Assembly (NCBI GenBank): GCA_963576735.1
Contig: OY755172.1
Coordinates: forward strand, 1,922,001 to 1,986,000
Length of the DNA stretch: 64,000 bases
Direction: 5' to 3'
Origin: Bedellia somnulentella
Taxonomy: Eukaryota; Arthropoda; Insecta; Lepidoptera; Bedelliidae
The notes beneath the pieces are model-generated. The model saw only the letters and a list, made by a program, of their open reading frames with translations. It did no database searches and was not told the DNA's origin. Positions 55,601 to 63,290 of the stretch are shown piece after piece; position 1 is the stretch's first letter; each line of letters begins with the position of its first letter. A program made the translations under genes and the position numbers.

Positions 55601-56092
55601 ACCCCAAATGGAATTAACGGCGTGAGTATATGTGTGAACATTTTGAAATGTGTAGAACAATATTAACATTGGCGCTTTCTAGTCGATGAAACTAACGACA
55701 ACTAATGAGGTGTCGTTGGATTCGTTGAATATCACCATGTATTCTCATATATCAGAAATGTTAAAATACGAATATTCGTTTTGTGTGAGCGAAACAGAAA
55801 TAAATTTTAATTGGGGTTAGAATATATAAGCATGCCTATTATCGTTCTCGATGTGAAGAGTTGACCCTCTGAGTTCAAGTGTTTTGACAATGAAAATGGT
55901 TCGACATTTTGTTTTACCAAACTTAAATGGTGTGTTTGTATGTATATTAACATTGTCTGTTTGTGCAGGCATGGTCCCCGAGTCCAAAGTTTTGGAGTGC
56001 TACTACGGAGGATCTGAGGCTGCTGATGGAGAGGACACAGCCTCGCAGCTTGCTGTGACGGGGCCTGGGCCCGCCGTGCAGAAGAGGACGAG
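43372..56092 (+). CDS. Gapvd1: Gapvd1: RasGAP and VPS9 domain protein (5' part)
   Basis: GAPVD1/RME-6 proteins act in endocytosis, combining a Ras GTPase-activating domain with a Rab5 exchange (VPS9) domain. Exons found: 43372-43662, 47440-47663, 48143-48310, 48836-49048, 49436-49619, then (after the array and gap) 53661-53773, 54243-54386, 54666-54892, 55969-56092. Phases agree in both blocks. Family hallmarks: N-terminal ELANQLRREK helical region; LLRTEKNALSQLF with the putative arginine finger (R175); FICPAIVNPE near residues 317-326; Ser-rich linker; PPEVLIIRLANVDEHE, which resembles the vertebrate protein. At least one exon between 49619 and 53661 is missing or lies in the gap. The VPS9 end lies beyond the window. 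A GTG upstream of 43372 is in frame, but the ATG is the better start. Confidence 0.93.
43663..44576. other. Gapvd1 intron 1, first part, nothing recognised
   Basis: AT-rich; no repeat family identified before 44577. Confidence 0.45.
44577..45195 (+). mobile_element. Dispersed repeat D, copy 1, with tRNA-like insert
   Basis: It starts TAGCTTTTTGCCCGCGACTT, a very common start of arthropod repeats. It includes a reversed tRNA-like block (GATTCGAACCTGGG with CCGCTACGCCACG) and ends with (CAGA)n and a poly-T-rich tail near 45150. Confidence 0.75.
45241..46390 (+). mobile_element. Dispersed repeat D, copy 2, split by a MITE
   Basis: Same layout as copy 1: GCCCGCGACTTCGTCCGCGT start, reversed tRNA-like block near 45470-45530, (CAGA)n near 46250. 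A 374-bp element is inserted at 45576-45949. Confidence 0.8.
45576..45949. mobile_element. MITE nested in repeat D
   Basis: Terminal inverted repeat CGTCTGCTTACTGGTAAAAT, then GTAGTAAAT, matched at the right end by ATTTACTAC and ATTTTACCAGTAAGCAGACG. ATAT flanks both sides, and repeat D copy 1 shows the uninterrupted site near 44750. It has no coding capacity. Confidence 0.85.
46404..46606 (-). mobile_element. SINE C copy
   Basis: Reverse-strand copy from the (TACA)n tail and TAATCACGGCTATAAATCCC to the GTTAGTTGCCTCTTACGC block. Confidence 0.8.
46743..46997 (-). mobile_element. SINE C head joined to a LINE 3' tail
   Basis: Read on the minus strand: GTGTAGTGTCGGCTAAGAAT (SINE C head) through GGGCGATGTGGTTGGTGACC. 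It then changes to GATTGATGGATGTAAACAAA, GAGGTTTGTCAGGATCG and CTCTGCCTACCCCAATGGG, which is the LINE 3' end seen at 3576-3692. It is a composite of the two families. Confidence 0.7.
47075..47345. mobile_element. Two SINE C copies, inverted
   Basis: 47075-47265 is a diverged reverse-strand copy ending at ATTCTAAGCCGACAATACAC. 47274-47345 is a plus-strand head (TGTAGTGTCGTGTAGAATAA). They are arranged head to head. Confidence 0.65.
47440..47663 (+). CDS. Gapvd1: Gapvd1 exon 2
   Basis: Encodes EANVLGELLGWLRDSPHLMA and LYGSCRSQPDRTRFLAVIRS, like the segment before the GAP domain core in GAPVD1. Acceptor TTTTCAG, donor GTAAGT; phase 2 out. Confidence 0.9.
48143..48310 (+). CDS. Gapvd1: Gapvd1 exon 3 (arginine finger region)
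   Basis: Encodes LLRTEKNALSQLFGVFRDGH and EDEFFLDVDPDKAMER, matching the GAPVD1 RasGAP segment with its arginine finger. Acceptor TTTCCAG, donor GTAACA; phases 2 in, 2 out. Confidence 0.92.
48384..48516. mobile_element. Small MITE, best-preserved copy
   Basis: Ends AGGGCAAGCACG and CGTGCTTGCCCT are perfect inverted repeats around 109 bp of AT-rich sequence. Same family as 15483-15618. It is in Gapvd1 intron 3. Confidence 0.85.
48653..48745 (-). mobile_element. Diverged SINE C 3' fragment
   Basis: TATACTCACGGTTATAAATC, then CAGAATCAGAAATTCC and CAGCCATTGGGAG keep the SINE C order. Confidence 0.6.
48836..49048 (+). CDS. Gapvd1: Gapvd1 exon 4
   Basis: Encodes FSSADRLKKFGQPNSPEYTA through NWSNFPATIAWIVQQIMQIL, similar to the vertebrate segment ending in RWIVSQMYK. 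Acceptor TTTACAG, donor GTAAAT; phases 2 in, 2 out. Confidence 0.92.
49436..49619 (+). CDS. Gapvd1: Gapvd1 exon 5 (RasGAP signature)
   Basis: Encodes DLVFNHFICPAIVNPEAHGV and SNLMQIAQIIQMLCLSKYQE. The conserved RasGAP block F-I-C-P-A-I-V-N-P is clear. Acceptor CTTCCAG, donor GTAAGT; phases 2 in, 0 out. Confidence 0.93.
49771..51543 (+). repeat. Gapvd1: 127-bp tandem array carrying splice acceptor and exon 5' end, 14 units
   Basis: Five diverged units (ATG-containing blocks at 49782, 49906, 50026, 50134, 50279) are followed by nine almost identical ones (50406, 50534, 50661, 50788, 50915, 51042, 51169, 51296, 51424; spacing 127-128). Each near-identical unit has TACTATACTAAT, a C/T tract, TAAACAG|, then an exon start reading TETKCRDVYARFERGAVWAL. 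That fits as Gapvd1 exon 6 (phase 0 after SKYQE). The unit at 50123 reads on as LGAGGEHPAPPAA and is the best candidate for the real exon, unless the real one is in the gap. The array is cut by the gap at 51544. Confidence 0.88.
51544..51743. other. Assembly gap (200 N)
   Basis: Exactly 200 N follow an almost identical repeat unit, so the gap is probably a placeholder and the array is longer or collapsed here. A Gapvd1 exon may be hidden in it. Confidence 0.95.
51762..52596 (+). CDS. Small two-exon gene of unknown function
   Basis: Exon 1, 51762-52004 (81 codons), begins MSKKCFLCGSDNSLIDF and ends at TATGCA|GTAAGT. Exon 2, 52318-52596, follows TTCTAG and runs to a TAG; the frames agree (173 residues). 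The N-terminal CxxC and a later YHTTYYKK and FEVFC pattern suggest a small zinc-binding fold like those in some transposon-associated insect proteins (inference). The C-terminus is acidic (EEETNNESDEFENQ). AT-rich codons contrast with the neighbouring Gapvd1 exons, so it is probably a mobile-element passenger within a Gapvd1 intron. An AATAAAATT signal follows at 52657. Function unknown. Confidence 0.5.
52597..53660. other. Gapvd1 intron, nothing recognised
   Basis: AT-rich with A/T runs; no repeat family or convincing ORF. Confidence 0.45.
53661..53773 (+). CDS. Gapvd1: Gapvd1 exon (after the gap)
   Basis: Encodes ITYLKRISSKLNNNTPSVTS and SSSSGAIAEAAATL. Acceptor CTCCCAG. The donor GTTTCT is weak, but the phase matches the next exon (AG|T). 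Start phase 0. Confidence 0.8.
53952..54138 (-). mobile_element. SINE family A, 3' fragment with imperfect target duplication
   Basis: ACTTAGGAACA (53952-53962) and ACTAAGGAACA (54128-54138) flank it. The (AATAAGCATA) tail, CCCCGAAGGGGTTGGCAGAGG and the body up to GGCAGGCCTATCGCC are present; the tRNA-like head is absent. Confidence 0.85.
54243..54386 (+). CDS. Gapvd1: Gapvd1 exon
   Basis: Encodes EAGSEGSSTESGDG then LAALLQSLEPNYRSRLHDLL and PDLSKL. Acceptor ATTTCAG, donor GTGAGT; phases 2 in, 2 out. Confidence 0.87.
54666..54892 (+). CDS. Gapvd1: Gapvd1 exon
   Basis: Encodes basic/Ser-rich PKRSILAKVPKPRLPRSNSS, then PPEVLIIRLANVDEHEYV, which resembles the post-GAP region of vertebrate GAPVD1. 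Acceptor TTCCAG, donor GTGAGT; phases 2 in, 1 out. Confidence 0.9.
55003..55086 (+). mobile_element. Dispersed repeat F fragment
   Basis: TAGCCCCTTGGTGGGGACAT and ATATGGGCTGTGAGGA match the reverse complement of 27955-27990. Confidence 0.6.
55268..55633 (+). pseudogene. LINE reverse transcriptase C-terminal fragment and 3' end
   Basis: Reads RLGDRVRNDVIRERCGVKDD, MLRWFGHIERI and SRGRPRKTHLDQIE to a stop (55493). A shifted frame then has KNKRACMERLMDV and EAREVCQDRSKW, followed by the tail CTCTGCCTACCCC and GGCGTGAGTATATG. The MLRWFGHIER and GRPRKT motifs mark the C-terminus of LINE RT proteins. It is 5'-truncated. Confidence 0.8.
55969..56092 (+). CDS. Gapvd1: Gapvd1 exon (last in window)
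   Basis: Encodes MVPESKVLECYYGGSEAADG then ASQLAVTGPGPAVQKRT. Acceptor TTTGTGCAG, donor GTTTGA; phases 1 in, 2 out. The gene continues past the right edge. Confidence 0.85.
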
Positions 56093-56147
56093 GTTTGATT
56101 CTGTTTTGTATTAAAATAATTTACTCGTATAAGATAAATGTTAAATT

Positions 56148-56396
56148 GCCGTGTAGTGTCGGTTTAGAATAGCACTACCCCATTTCTTCCGGTGGGTGTA
56201 CGTAAGAGGCGACTAACGGTATGGGGCTATTAAGGGATTATTGGGCGATGCGGTTGGAGACCCATCACCAACAACCTTTATTTTTACTATCTTTTCCCCA
56301 CTCAAATTTCCAAAAGTTGCTGAGGAATTTCTAATTCTTTAGCTCTGGTTACCCCTTCCTGGGATTTATAGCCGTGAGTATATGTATGTATAAATA
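56148..56396 (+). mobile_element. SINE C, most complete copy
   Basis: Runs from GTGTAGTGTCGGTTTAGAAT through TTCTTCCGGTGGGTGTACGT, GGGCGATGCGGTTGGAGACC and GCTCTGGTTACCCCTTCC to GCCGTGAGTATATGTATGTA. I could not see a clear pol III box, so it may be a LINE-derived rather than a tRNA-derived family. Confidence 0.8.
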
Positions 56397-56540
56397 TTAT
56401 AATTTATCACAAATTTATACAATATTTTCTCTTTCATAAGAAGTAATTGATTTGGAAGCTTTTATTTATTTGACTAACAAAACAGGTTACATTAAAATAT
56501 ATATATTATTTTGCTACTCTTTTGGATGCTTTAGGTAACT

Positions 56541-56994
56541 TGTTCCGTACTGGAACAAATTAGTTTATAATTTTCTTTATTAGGTGTGCACAAGACAACA
56601 AAACATATTTTACATGCTTTTTAATTCACGTTAGAAATAGATTTATTTCATGTGGCTTATTTTCTCTAACACTACCTCGTTGATGCGGGAAACTGGCAAC
56701 ATCGACGTCTGACGTCTTACAACTACATCCGTTTCCGCAAGTTAGTCTCTCTTTTTCTCAACACGCCGATGTGAGAGCTCACGTTCGTATAAAAGTTACC
56801 AAATAAATTCCGAATCAAGTCTATTTCCCGAACAAAGTGAAAAAGGACTGAACCACATTTATCTATGGACCTATGGTGAAAAGTGTAAGCCTGCGCTGTG
56901 ATTCATCAATAAACTCTCGAGAGTTCGAACGCCACCCCTGCCAGCCACGTGCCTGGTAAGTGTTTAAAGTTTAAATAAGTCACTCGCGGCTACA
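56541..56994 (+). repeat. BEL/Pao 5' LTR
   Basis: Begins TGTTCCGTACTGGAAC and ends CTCGCGGCTACA. A TATAAAAG box lies near 56790 and an AATAAA near 56801, a usual LTR promoter and polyadenylation layout. Confidence 0.93.
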
Positions 56995-57126
56995 TAAATT
57001 ATTTTGATCCTATCGAACCGGATCCGATTTCATCTTTTGTTTTGTTGTCTTGTGTTGTGCAGTACTACGTACTCAGTAATTTCAAATTCATTTCAATCGT
57101 TTGAGTCGCCATCTTTGTTACGCAAA

Positions 57127-59763
57127 ATGGCCGAGAACGATCATGTTTGTGAACAAGACATATTCGAAAGGGACTTGATTCTCGAAGAACTTAGGCGTAC
57201 ATTACAGTTTGCAACTACCAATGAGCAGCAATTTCGTTCGCGAACTATAGACATTTCAGCTCATCAGAGAAAGTTTACGAAAGTCCAGTGTAAAATAGAA
57301 AAAATATTGTTTAAACATAAGTGCTTTGATAAAGATGAACAAATAACTATTCGGAATGAATTTAACGATTTGTATTATGGCATCTTAGCTCATCTTAACG
57401 ACCTTAAGCAAAAGGAGGAACGTGTCCGTCGCTCAAGTCGTATTTTTCTTTCATCGTCTGAGGCTCCTCAGCAGTGTCATCACAGTAAAACTTTGCCTAC
57501 TTTACCATTGCCCTCGTTTAGTGGCGATCCTACGGATTGGCCATCATACATTGATTTATTTAAGTCGTTAGTGCATAGCAACAGTGCCTACACGGATGCC
57601 GAGAAGCTTAGGTACTTAATACTTACTGTAAAGAACGAACCTTTTAATCTTATAAAATCCTTGCCGATTTCCGAAGATAATTACGCCATCGCTTTAGAAA
57701 TATTAATTTCTCGTTATGAAAATAAGCGACTCATCGCGTCAAAACATCTCGATCGAATTCTCGACATCGAAAATTGCAGTGATAAATCGGTTCATAGCCT
57801 GCGTCGGCTACTTAACGTCTACCAAGAAAATATTAAGGCACTTGAAGCTATGCAGTTTCCCGTGGGCCAATGGAATTTCATACTTTTAAACATTTTACTA
57901 CGTAAAATTCCAGTTGGTACTAGGAAGTGTTTTGAAAGATCGCTAGTGAAACCATCTTCTATTCCCGATGTAAACACATTGATCACATTTCTTGAAAAAG
58001 AAATTTCCGCTGACGAAATCATAAACATTTCCGTTGGTGGGCAGTCCATTTCACAACAAAATACAAAAGTGGGTAGTTCGCTATCAAGCCGCACTATCAC
58101 GCAGCAGCGATCATTCAATGCATTAGCTGCAAACAATGTCGGCCTTCCTACTCGTCAAACAGACGAAAATCAACGTAGTTACAACGTAATTAAGAAGCAA
58201 ACTTGTATATGCTGTGAAGCTCAACATTCGTTGACAAAATGTTCGAAGTTTTTAAATCTTACACCTCACGCGAGGTACAATTTAATTCAAAATAAAAGTA
58301 TTTGTTATAATTGTTTAAATGTAGGTCACAATGTTATCAATTGCAAATCGAGTTATGTGTGTCGCTCGTGTCACAAAAGGCATCACAGTTTAATTCATTT
58401 GTCTAATCAAGCCTCGCCGGTAGTCAGTGACTCCGCTGTTATCACCCTCCCCCCTGCCAAGGTAGACCCAGTGCCGCCAACTCAGTCCGAGTCGAATTCT
58501 ATTCATAATAATTGCGCTTCGAATTCCAATGCTCCTTCTATGCGAACTAGCACGGTGCTACTCTCGACCGCGCTCATCGATGTATGTGTTGGCTCTTCTA
58601 TACTATCGACTGTTAGGTGTGTTGTGGACTCGGGAAGCCAGGCTTCCTTTATAACTGAGTCGTGCGCGCAAAGGTTAGGTTTAAATCGTAAGAAAATAAA
58701 CATTCCAGTATATGGTATTGGTGATAGCGAACCAGTTAAACCAAAGGGTGTAATTTCGTGTTTAGTCAAACCCAAGGGTAAACAAAACCCTATAATTCAA
58801 GTAGAAGCTTTAATTCTACCAAAGTTGATGTCTCACATGCCGAGCGTACCACTTCCCCAGAAAGGGTGGACACATTTAACCAATTTGACCTTAGCTGACC
58901 CCGATTTTCGTACTCCACAACCCGTGGAAATGTTGTTAGGAGCGGATATACTATCCCATGTGTTATTAGGTAATATCGTTTCCGGTTTGCCTGGTTCTCC
59001 GATCGCTGTAAACAGTGTATTCGGTTATTTATTATTGGGTAAATTAAACTTAGATCCCGTGGTTTCGACTCCACCCCATGTGTGTTTTAGCTCATTCGAC
59101 AATGACAATTTGCAAAGGTTCTGGGAGCTGGAGTCCCTTCCTGAGAAACGGAGTTACACTCCTGATGAAGAGTTATGTGAATCCCTTTTTCAAAGGACGC
59201 ATACTCGCGATGGTATTACCGGCCGCTACGTCGTTTCTCTTCCGTTTAAACCCGATGCTCCGCCCCTCGGCGAGTCGCGGCAGACAGCCCTCGCGAGGCT
59301 TCATAAGCTCGAGTATAGGCTCGAACGTAATCCAACCCTCAAACGTGACTACAACGCGTGTATCCAAGAATATTTAGATTTAAACCACATGGAGCCCGTG
59401 ACTAGTGATGCCGCCCTGGGCGCCCACTATTATATTCCGCACCACTGCGTGGTTAAAGAGTCCAGTGAGACCACACGTACCCGCGTAGTATTTGATGCAG
59501 GGTGTAAATCATCCAACGGAGTATCCCTGAATCAAGTGCTACTCACTGGACCCAAGCTTCATCCCGACATTGTGGATATCCTTCTTAAGTTTCGTATTCA
59601 TCTCATAGGTTTCACATCAGATTGTAAACAAATGTATAGAAATATAGGTATGTGTAAAGATCATCTGGATTACCAACGTATCCTCTGGCGGAGTTCACCT
59701 GCGGAACCTGTACAGGATTTTCGTCTTCGTACAGTCACCTATGTATACCACATGAAGCAATAA
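57127..59763 (+). CDS. BEL/Pao gag-protease-RT (5' part of polyprotein)
   Basis: The frame is open from 57004; the first good ATG is 57127 (MAENDHVCEQ). Visible: gag region with FSGDPTDWPSYIDLFKSLVH (DUF1759 type); zinc-knuckle Cys/His motifs CYNCLNVGHNVINC and CRSCHKRHH; aspartic protease VVDSGSQASF; the first part of the reverse transcriptase, including VVFDAGCKSSNGVSLNQVLL. The frame ends at TAA 59761-59763 inside the RT palm. The stop lies within an 18-codon in-frame insertion that is rich in AATATG repeats. Both halves remain in the same frame. Confidence 0.9.
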   Translation: MAENDHVCEQDIFERDLILEELRRTLQFATTNEQQFRSRTIDISAHQRKFTKVQCKIEKILFKHKCFDKDEQITIRNEFNDLYYGILAHLNDLKQKEERVRRSSRIFLSSSEAPQQCHHSKTLPTLPLPSFSGDPTDWPSYIDLFKSLVHSNSAYTDAEKLRYLILTVKNEPFNLIKSLPISEDNYAIALEILISRYENKRLIASKHLDRILDIENCSDKSVHSLRRLLNVYQENIKALEAMQFPVGQWNFILLNILLRKIPVGTRKCFERSLVKPSSIPDVNTLITFLEKEISADEIINISVGGQSISQQNTKVGSSLSSRTITQQRSFNALAANNVGLPTRQTDENQRSYNVIKKQTCICCEAQHSLTKCSKFLNLTPHARYNLIQNKSICYNCLNVGHNVINCKSSYVCRSCHKRHHSLIHLSNQASPVVSDSAVITLPPAKVDPVPPTQSESNSIHNNCASNSNAPSMRTSTVLLSTALIDVCVGSSILSTVRCVVDSGSQASFITESCAQRLGLNRKKINIPVYGIGDSEPVKPKGVISCLVKPKGKQNPIIQVEALILPKLMSHMPSVPLPQKGWTHLTNLTLADPDFRTPQPVEMLLGADILSHVLLGNIVSGLPGSPIAVNSVFGYLLLGKLNLDPVVSTPPHVCFSSFDNDNLQRFWELESLPEKRSYTPDEELCESLFQRTHTRDGITGRYVVSLPFKPDAPPLGESRQTALARLHKLEYRLERNPTLKRDYNACIQEYLDLNHMEPVTSDAALGAHYYIPHHCVVKESSETTRTRVVFDAGCKSSNGVSLNQVLLTGPKLHPDIVDILLKFRIHLIGFTSDCKQMYRNIGMCKDHLDYQRILWRSSPAEPVQDFRLRTVTYVYHMKQ

Positions 59764-59769
59764 ATAAAT

Positions 59770-62469
59770 ATGAATATGAATATGAATATGACCTTCGGAG
59801 TTAGCTCGTCCCCGTTCCTCGCTCTGCGTACTATTCAACAGTTAGCTCATGATGAAAGTCACCGGTTCCCGTTGGCTGCACCTGTACTCTTGGAATCTAT
59901 ATTTGTAGATGACGTGGTCGCGGGGGCCAATTCCGAGTCCGATGCCCTAGCGTTACAGCGTGAGCTTATTGGTATTTGCTCCTCGGCTGGGTTTGAATTA
60001 AGAAAGTGGCACAGCAACTCGCCGGCGATACTTGCCGCGGTTGAGTCGTCATCTCCTCATGGTGGGCGGCAGGAAACCGTCTCCGTTGCGCATCTCGAGA
60101 AGGATACACACACTAAAGTCCTAGGGTTACATTGGGATCCGCGAACTGATTGTTTTAAGTTTAATGTTCAGGTCAATTCTGAAAAATACACTAAACGGGC
60201 AATCCTTTCTGAAATAGCTAGGATTTACGATCCGCTAGGATTTTTGTCCCCTCTGACCTTATACGCAAAACATTTAATTCAATTGCTATGGGTAGCTAAT
60301 ATTGGTTGGGACGAAACCCCACCTATTGATATTATTAATTCATGGAGACTTTTTATTCAAGAGCTACCGATAATAAAATGTATTTCTTTTCCGCGTCACA
60401 TTTTAGATAATACTTGTACCGTACAGGTGCATGGATTCGCTGACGCGAGTGAAACCGCGTATGCCGGTTGTGTTTATATTCGCTTAACAAGTAGTGACGG
60501 AGAAATTCGTACTTACCTCGTTATAGCTAAAACTCGTGTGGCCCCTTTACGGGTTCGTCTAACAATACCCCGCCTTGAATTAATGGCTGCCTTATTATTA
60601 TCAAAATTAATATACAAAGTTCTTTCAATCTACGGCAATCGGGTCGATATGGATAACGTGTATGCATGGTCTGATGCGTCGATCGTGCTAGCTTGGTTAC
60701 ACCAACCACCTCATACTTGGAAGACCTTCGTCTCCAACCGCACCAGTGATATCTTGTCTGTTGTGCCCGCATCTCGTTGGCGCCATGTCCGTTCTGCTGA
60801 CAACCCCGCGGACGTGGCCTCGCGCGGTGCACTGCCCCACGCGCTACGCGCACACCCCCTGTGGTATCACGGCCCAGCTTGGTTACAACGACCTTCTCAT
60901 GCATGGCCGTCTTTCAATGAACAATTTGATACCAATGAAGAGAAGCGTATTGTTTCATCAAACGCGTCTACGACGATTAATACAGATATTGAGATTATAC
61001 AGCGTTATTCTTCGCTAGGTAAATTAGTACGAATCACCGCTTGGATAATTCGTTTCTACAAAAAATGCAAACATTTAACTAACCACCACTCAGATTATAT
61101 AACGGTTCCAGAATATAATGAATCCTTGAAAAAACTCGTTCTTTTAGTGCAACAATCGGTTTTTACCGAAGATATAAATAAGATTTCAAAAGGGAATTTG
61201 CCTTCTCAATCATTAAGGCGTATTACACCATTTCTTCATAGTGACGGTTTGTTACGAGTCGGTGGTAGGATTCATAAGTCACTCTTATCTTATGATAGTA
61301 AACATCAAATGATTTTACCAAAGAAACATACATTAACTAACCTAATCATAGATGATGCTCATGTGTGTTATCTACATGCCGGACCTCAGACCGTTCAGTA
61401 CCTGCTCTCGCAAAAGTACTGGATAATCTCGTGTCGCGATATCGTGCGGCAACGTATACATCGCTGCGTTCGTTGCTTCAGCGCGCGTCCGACACCAGTG
61501 CAACCGCGCATGGGACCTCTCCCCGCTACTCGTCTGCGGCCCGCGCGACCATTTATTAAAACAGCTGTAGATTATGCCGGCCCTTTCTTTGTTCGCGCCA
61601 ATAAGGTGCGTAATGCCAAAGTTATAAAATGTTACGTTTCAGTATTTGTTTGCATGAGTGTCAAAGCTATTCATCTCGAAATCGTTTCCGAGCTTTCCAC
61701 TGAAGGTTTTCTTGCTGCGTTACGACGTTTCACTTCCCGTCGTGGATTATGTACCGATATATTTTCCGACTGTGGTACAAACTTTGTGGGTTGTGACAAA
61801 TACTTGAAAGAGCTTTATGCCTTTTTAGGTAATGATTCAGTTCAAAGAAATTTACAAAAGGAAACTCTTCAACAGTGTATAACTTGGCATTTCCAACCAA
61901 GCCATGCAAGCCATTTCGGGGGTCTTTTTGAAGCTGGGGTGAAAAGTTTTAAGCACCACTTACGTAGAGTACTTGGAACTCGTACCCAAACGTACGATGA
62001 AATGCACACACTTCTGTGTCAAATCGAAGCGGTTCTTAATTCGCGTCCTCTGTCCGTGATGAGTTCGTCAGCTTCAGATCCGCTTCCCCTCACACCCTCT
62101 CATTTCTTGATAGGTGAACCGCTTACGGCCCTACCCGACGTTTCCTTGGTAGACGTTAATCCTAACAGACTTACGCGCTGGCGATGGGTTCAGCAATCCG
62201 TCCAACATTTCTGGAAGCGATGGAGTAGGGAATATCTTCACGAAATTCAACAAAGTCAAAAGTGGCTTCAAGACCGAGGCCCTTCTATTAGTGAAGGCAC
62301 TGTTGTTATTGTACGCGACGACCACCTGCCGCCGCTGCAGTGGAAGCTGGCTCGCGTGCACGCGCTCCATCCCGGGACTGACAACGTCACCCGTGTGGTT
62401 ACGCTCAAAATGAATAACAAAATTTTTAAGCGGCCAGTGGTTAAACTGTGTCCGCTACCTATTGAATAG
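59770..62469 (+). CDS. BEL/Pao RT (rest), RNase H, integrase
   Basis: It continues the same frame after the stop. Visible: RT catalytic FVDDVVAG; RNase H-type GFADASETAYAG and AWSDASIVLAWL; the H2C2 zinc site before the integrase (HAGPQTVQYLL, CVRCFSARP); integrase core with VDYAGPFF, SDCGTNFVG and the E in HFGGLFEAGVKS; and a C-terminal region with RWRWVQQSVQHFWKRWSREYL, typical of BEL/Pao. No further stops. Translation of this half would need read-through of the TAA or internal initiation. Confidence 0.9.
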   Translation: MNMNMNMTFGVSSSPFLALRTIQQLAHDESHRFPLAAPVLLESIFVDDVVAGANSESDALALQRELIGICSSAGFELRKWHSNSPAILAAVESSSPHGGRQETVSVAHLEKDTHTKVLGLHWDPRTDCFKFNVQVNSEKYTKRAILSEIARIYDPLGFLSPLTLYAKHLIQLLWVANIGWDETPPIDIINSWRLFIQELPIIKCISFPRHILDNTCTVQVHGFADASETAYAGCVYIRLTSSDGEIRTYLVIAKTRVAPLRVRLTIPRLELMAALLLSKLIYKVLSIYGNRVDMDNVYAWSDASIVLAWLHQPPHTWKTFVSNRTSDILSVVPASRWRHVRSADNPADVASRGALPHALRAHPLWYHGPAWLQRPSHAWPSFNEQFDTNEEKRIVSSNASTTINTDIEIIQRYSSLGKLVRITAWIIRFYKKCKHLTNHHSDYITVPEYNESLKKLVLLVQQSVFTEDINKISKGNLPSQSLRRITPFLHSDGLLRVGGRIHKSLLSYDSKHQMILPKKHTLTNLIIDDAHVCYLHAGPQTVQYLLSQKYWIISCRDIVRQRIHRCVRCFSARPTPVQPRMGPLPATRLRPARPFIKTAVDYAGPFFVRANKVRNAKVIKCYVSVFVCMSVKAIHLEIVSELSTEGFLAALRRFTSRRGLCTDIFSDCGTNFVGCDKYLKELYAFLGNDSVQRNLQKETLQQCITWHFQPSHASHFGGLFEAGVKSFKHHLRRVLGTRTQTYDEMHTLLCQIEAVLNSRPLSVMSSSASDPLPLTPSHFLIGEPLTALPDVSLVDVNPNRLTRWRWVQQSVQHFWKRWSREYLHEIQQSQKWLQDRGPSISEGTVVIVRDDHLPPLQWKLARVHALHPGTDNVTRVVTLKMNNKIFKRPVVKLCPLPIE

Positions 62470-62563
62470 AGTACTTTATACATATTTAAATCATAGTCAT
62501 AGGTTAGGTTATATTTTCTTTTATTTTGTTAAAAGTTATATACTTTTAAGGTGAGCGGGTTTA

Positions 62564-63017
62564 TGTTCCGTACTGGAACAAATTAGTTTATAATTTTCTT
62601 TATTAGGTGTGCACAAGACAACAAAACATATTTTACATGCTTTTTAATTCACGTTAGAAATAGATTTATTTCATGTGGCTTATTTTCTCTAACACTACCT
62701 CGTTGATGCGGGAAACTGGCAACATCGACGTCTGACGTCTTACAACTACATCCGTTTCCGCAAGTTAGTCTCTCTTTTTCTCAACACGCCGATGTGAGAG
62801 CTCACGTTCGTATAAAAGTTACCAAATAAATTCCGAATCAAGTCTATTTCCCGAACAAAGTGAAAAAGGACTGAACCACATTTATCTATGGACCTATGGT
62901 GAAAAGTGTAAGCCTGCGCTGTGATTCATCAATAAACTCTCGAGAGTTCGAACGCCACCCCTGCCAGCCACGTGCCTGGTAAGTGTTTAAAGTTTAAATA
63001 AGTCACTCGCGGCTACA
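62564..63017 (+). repeat. BEL/Pao 3' LTR
   Basis: Same 454 bp as the 5' LTR with no mismatch seen, preceded by a short purine-rich stretch (AAGGTGAGCGGG) that could act as the polypurine tract. Confidence 0.93.
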
Positions 63018-63120
63018 TAACTACTGTCCATTTTCGATTGACTTAACGAAAGTTGAATATATAACAAAGAAACACTGAAAACTGAAATAAACCATAATTT
63101 AATGTTTTTTGACATGAATT

Positions 63121-63262
63121 CCTCATGTGGGGATTATTACTCATAAATAAAAGATGTTATTAAAGGAAAAGGAAAAGGGGGCGTATACCCGAAGGTCGCG
63201 GGTTCGAACCCCGCCAGTGTCGAAATTTTTCTTTCCTTTAATAACATCTTTTATTTATGAAA
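63121..63262 (+). mobile_element. Element with tRNA T-arm-like core, copy 2
   Basis: CCTCATGTGGGGATTATT is followed by perfect 25-bp inverted repeats (63142-63166 and 63235-63259, CATAAATAAAAGATGTTATT plus AAAGG) that enclose GAAGGTCGCGGGTTCGAACC and CCGCCAGTGTCGAAA. The core resembles a tRNA T-arm without a full cloverleaf. Confidence 0.75.
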
Positions 63263-63290
63263 TAAACCATTCACATAAAACATACCTAGC

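Larger units (their letters stand above)
56541..63017 (+). mobile_element. BEL/Pao LTR retrotransposon
   Basis: 454-bp LTRs at 56541-56994 and 62564-63017 start TG and end CA. I found no difference between them by eye, which indicates recent insertion. Target duplication TAACT at 56536-56540 and 63018-63022. The internal region has one long gag-pol frame interrupted by a single stop at 59761-59763. No TGG-type primer binding site follows the 5' LTR (next bases TAAATTATTTTGATCC), which is unusual. It lies in a Gapvd1 intron, same strand as the gene. Confidence 0.93.

Noticed and set aside
63180..63225. tRNA gene at the T-arm-like sequence
   Set aside because: Only the 3' half resembles a tRNA, and it sits between 25-bp inverted repeats. 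No acceptor or anticodon arm could be drawn.
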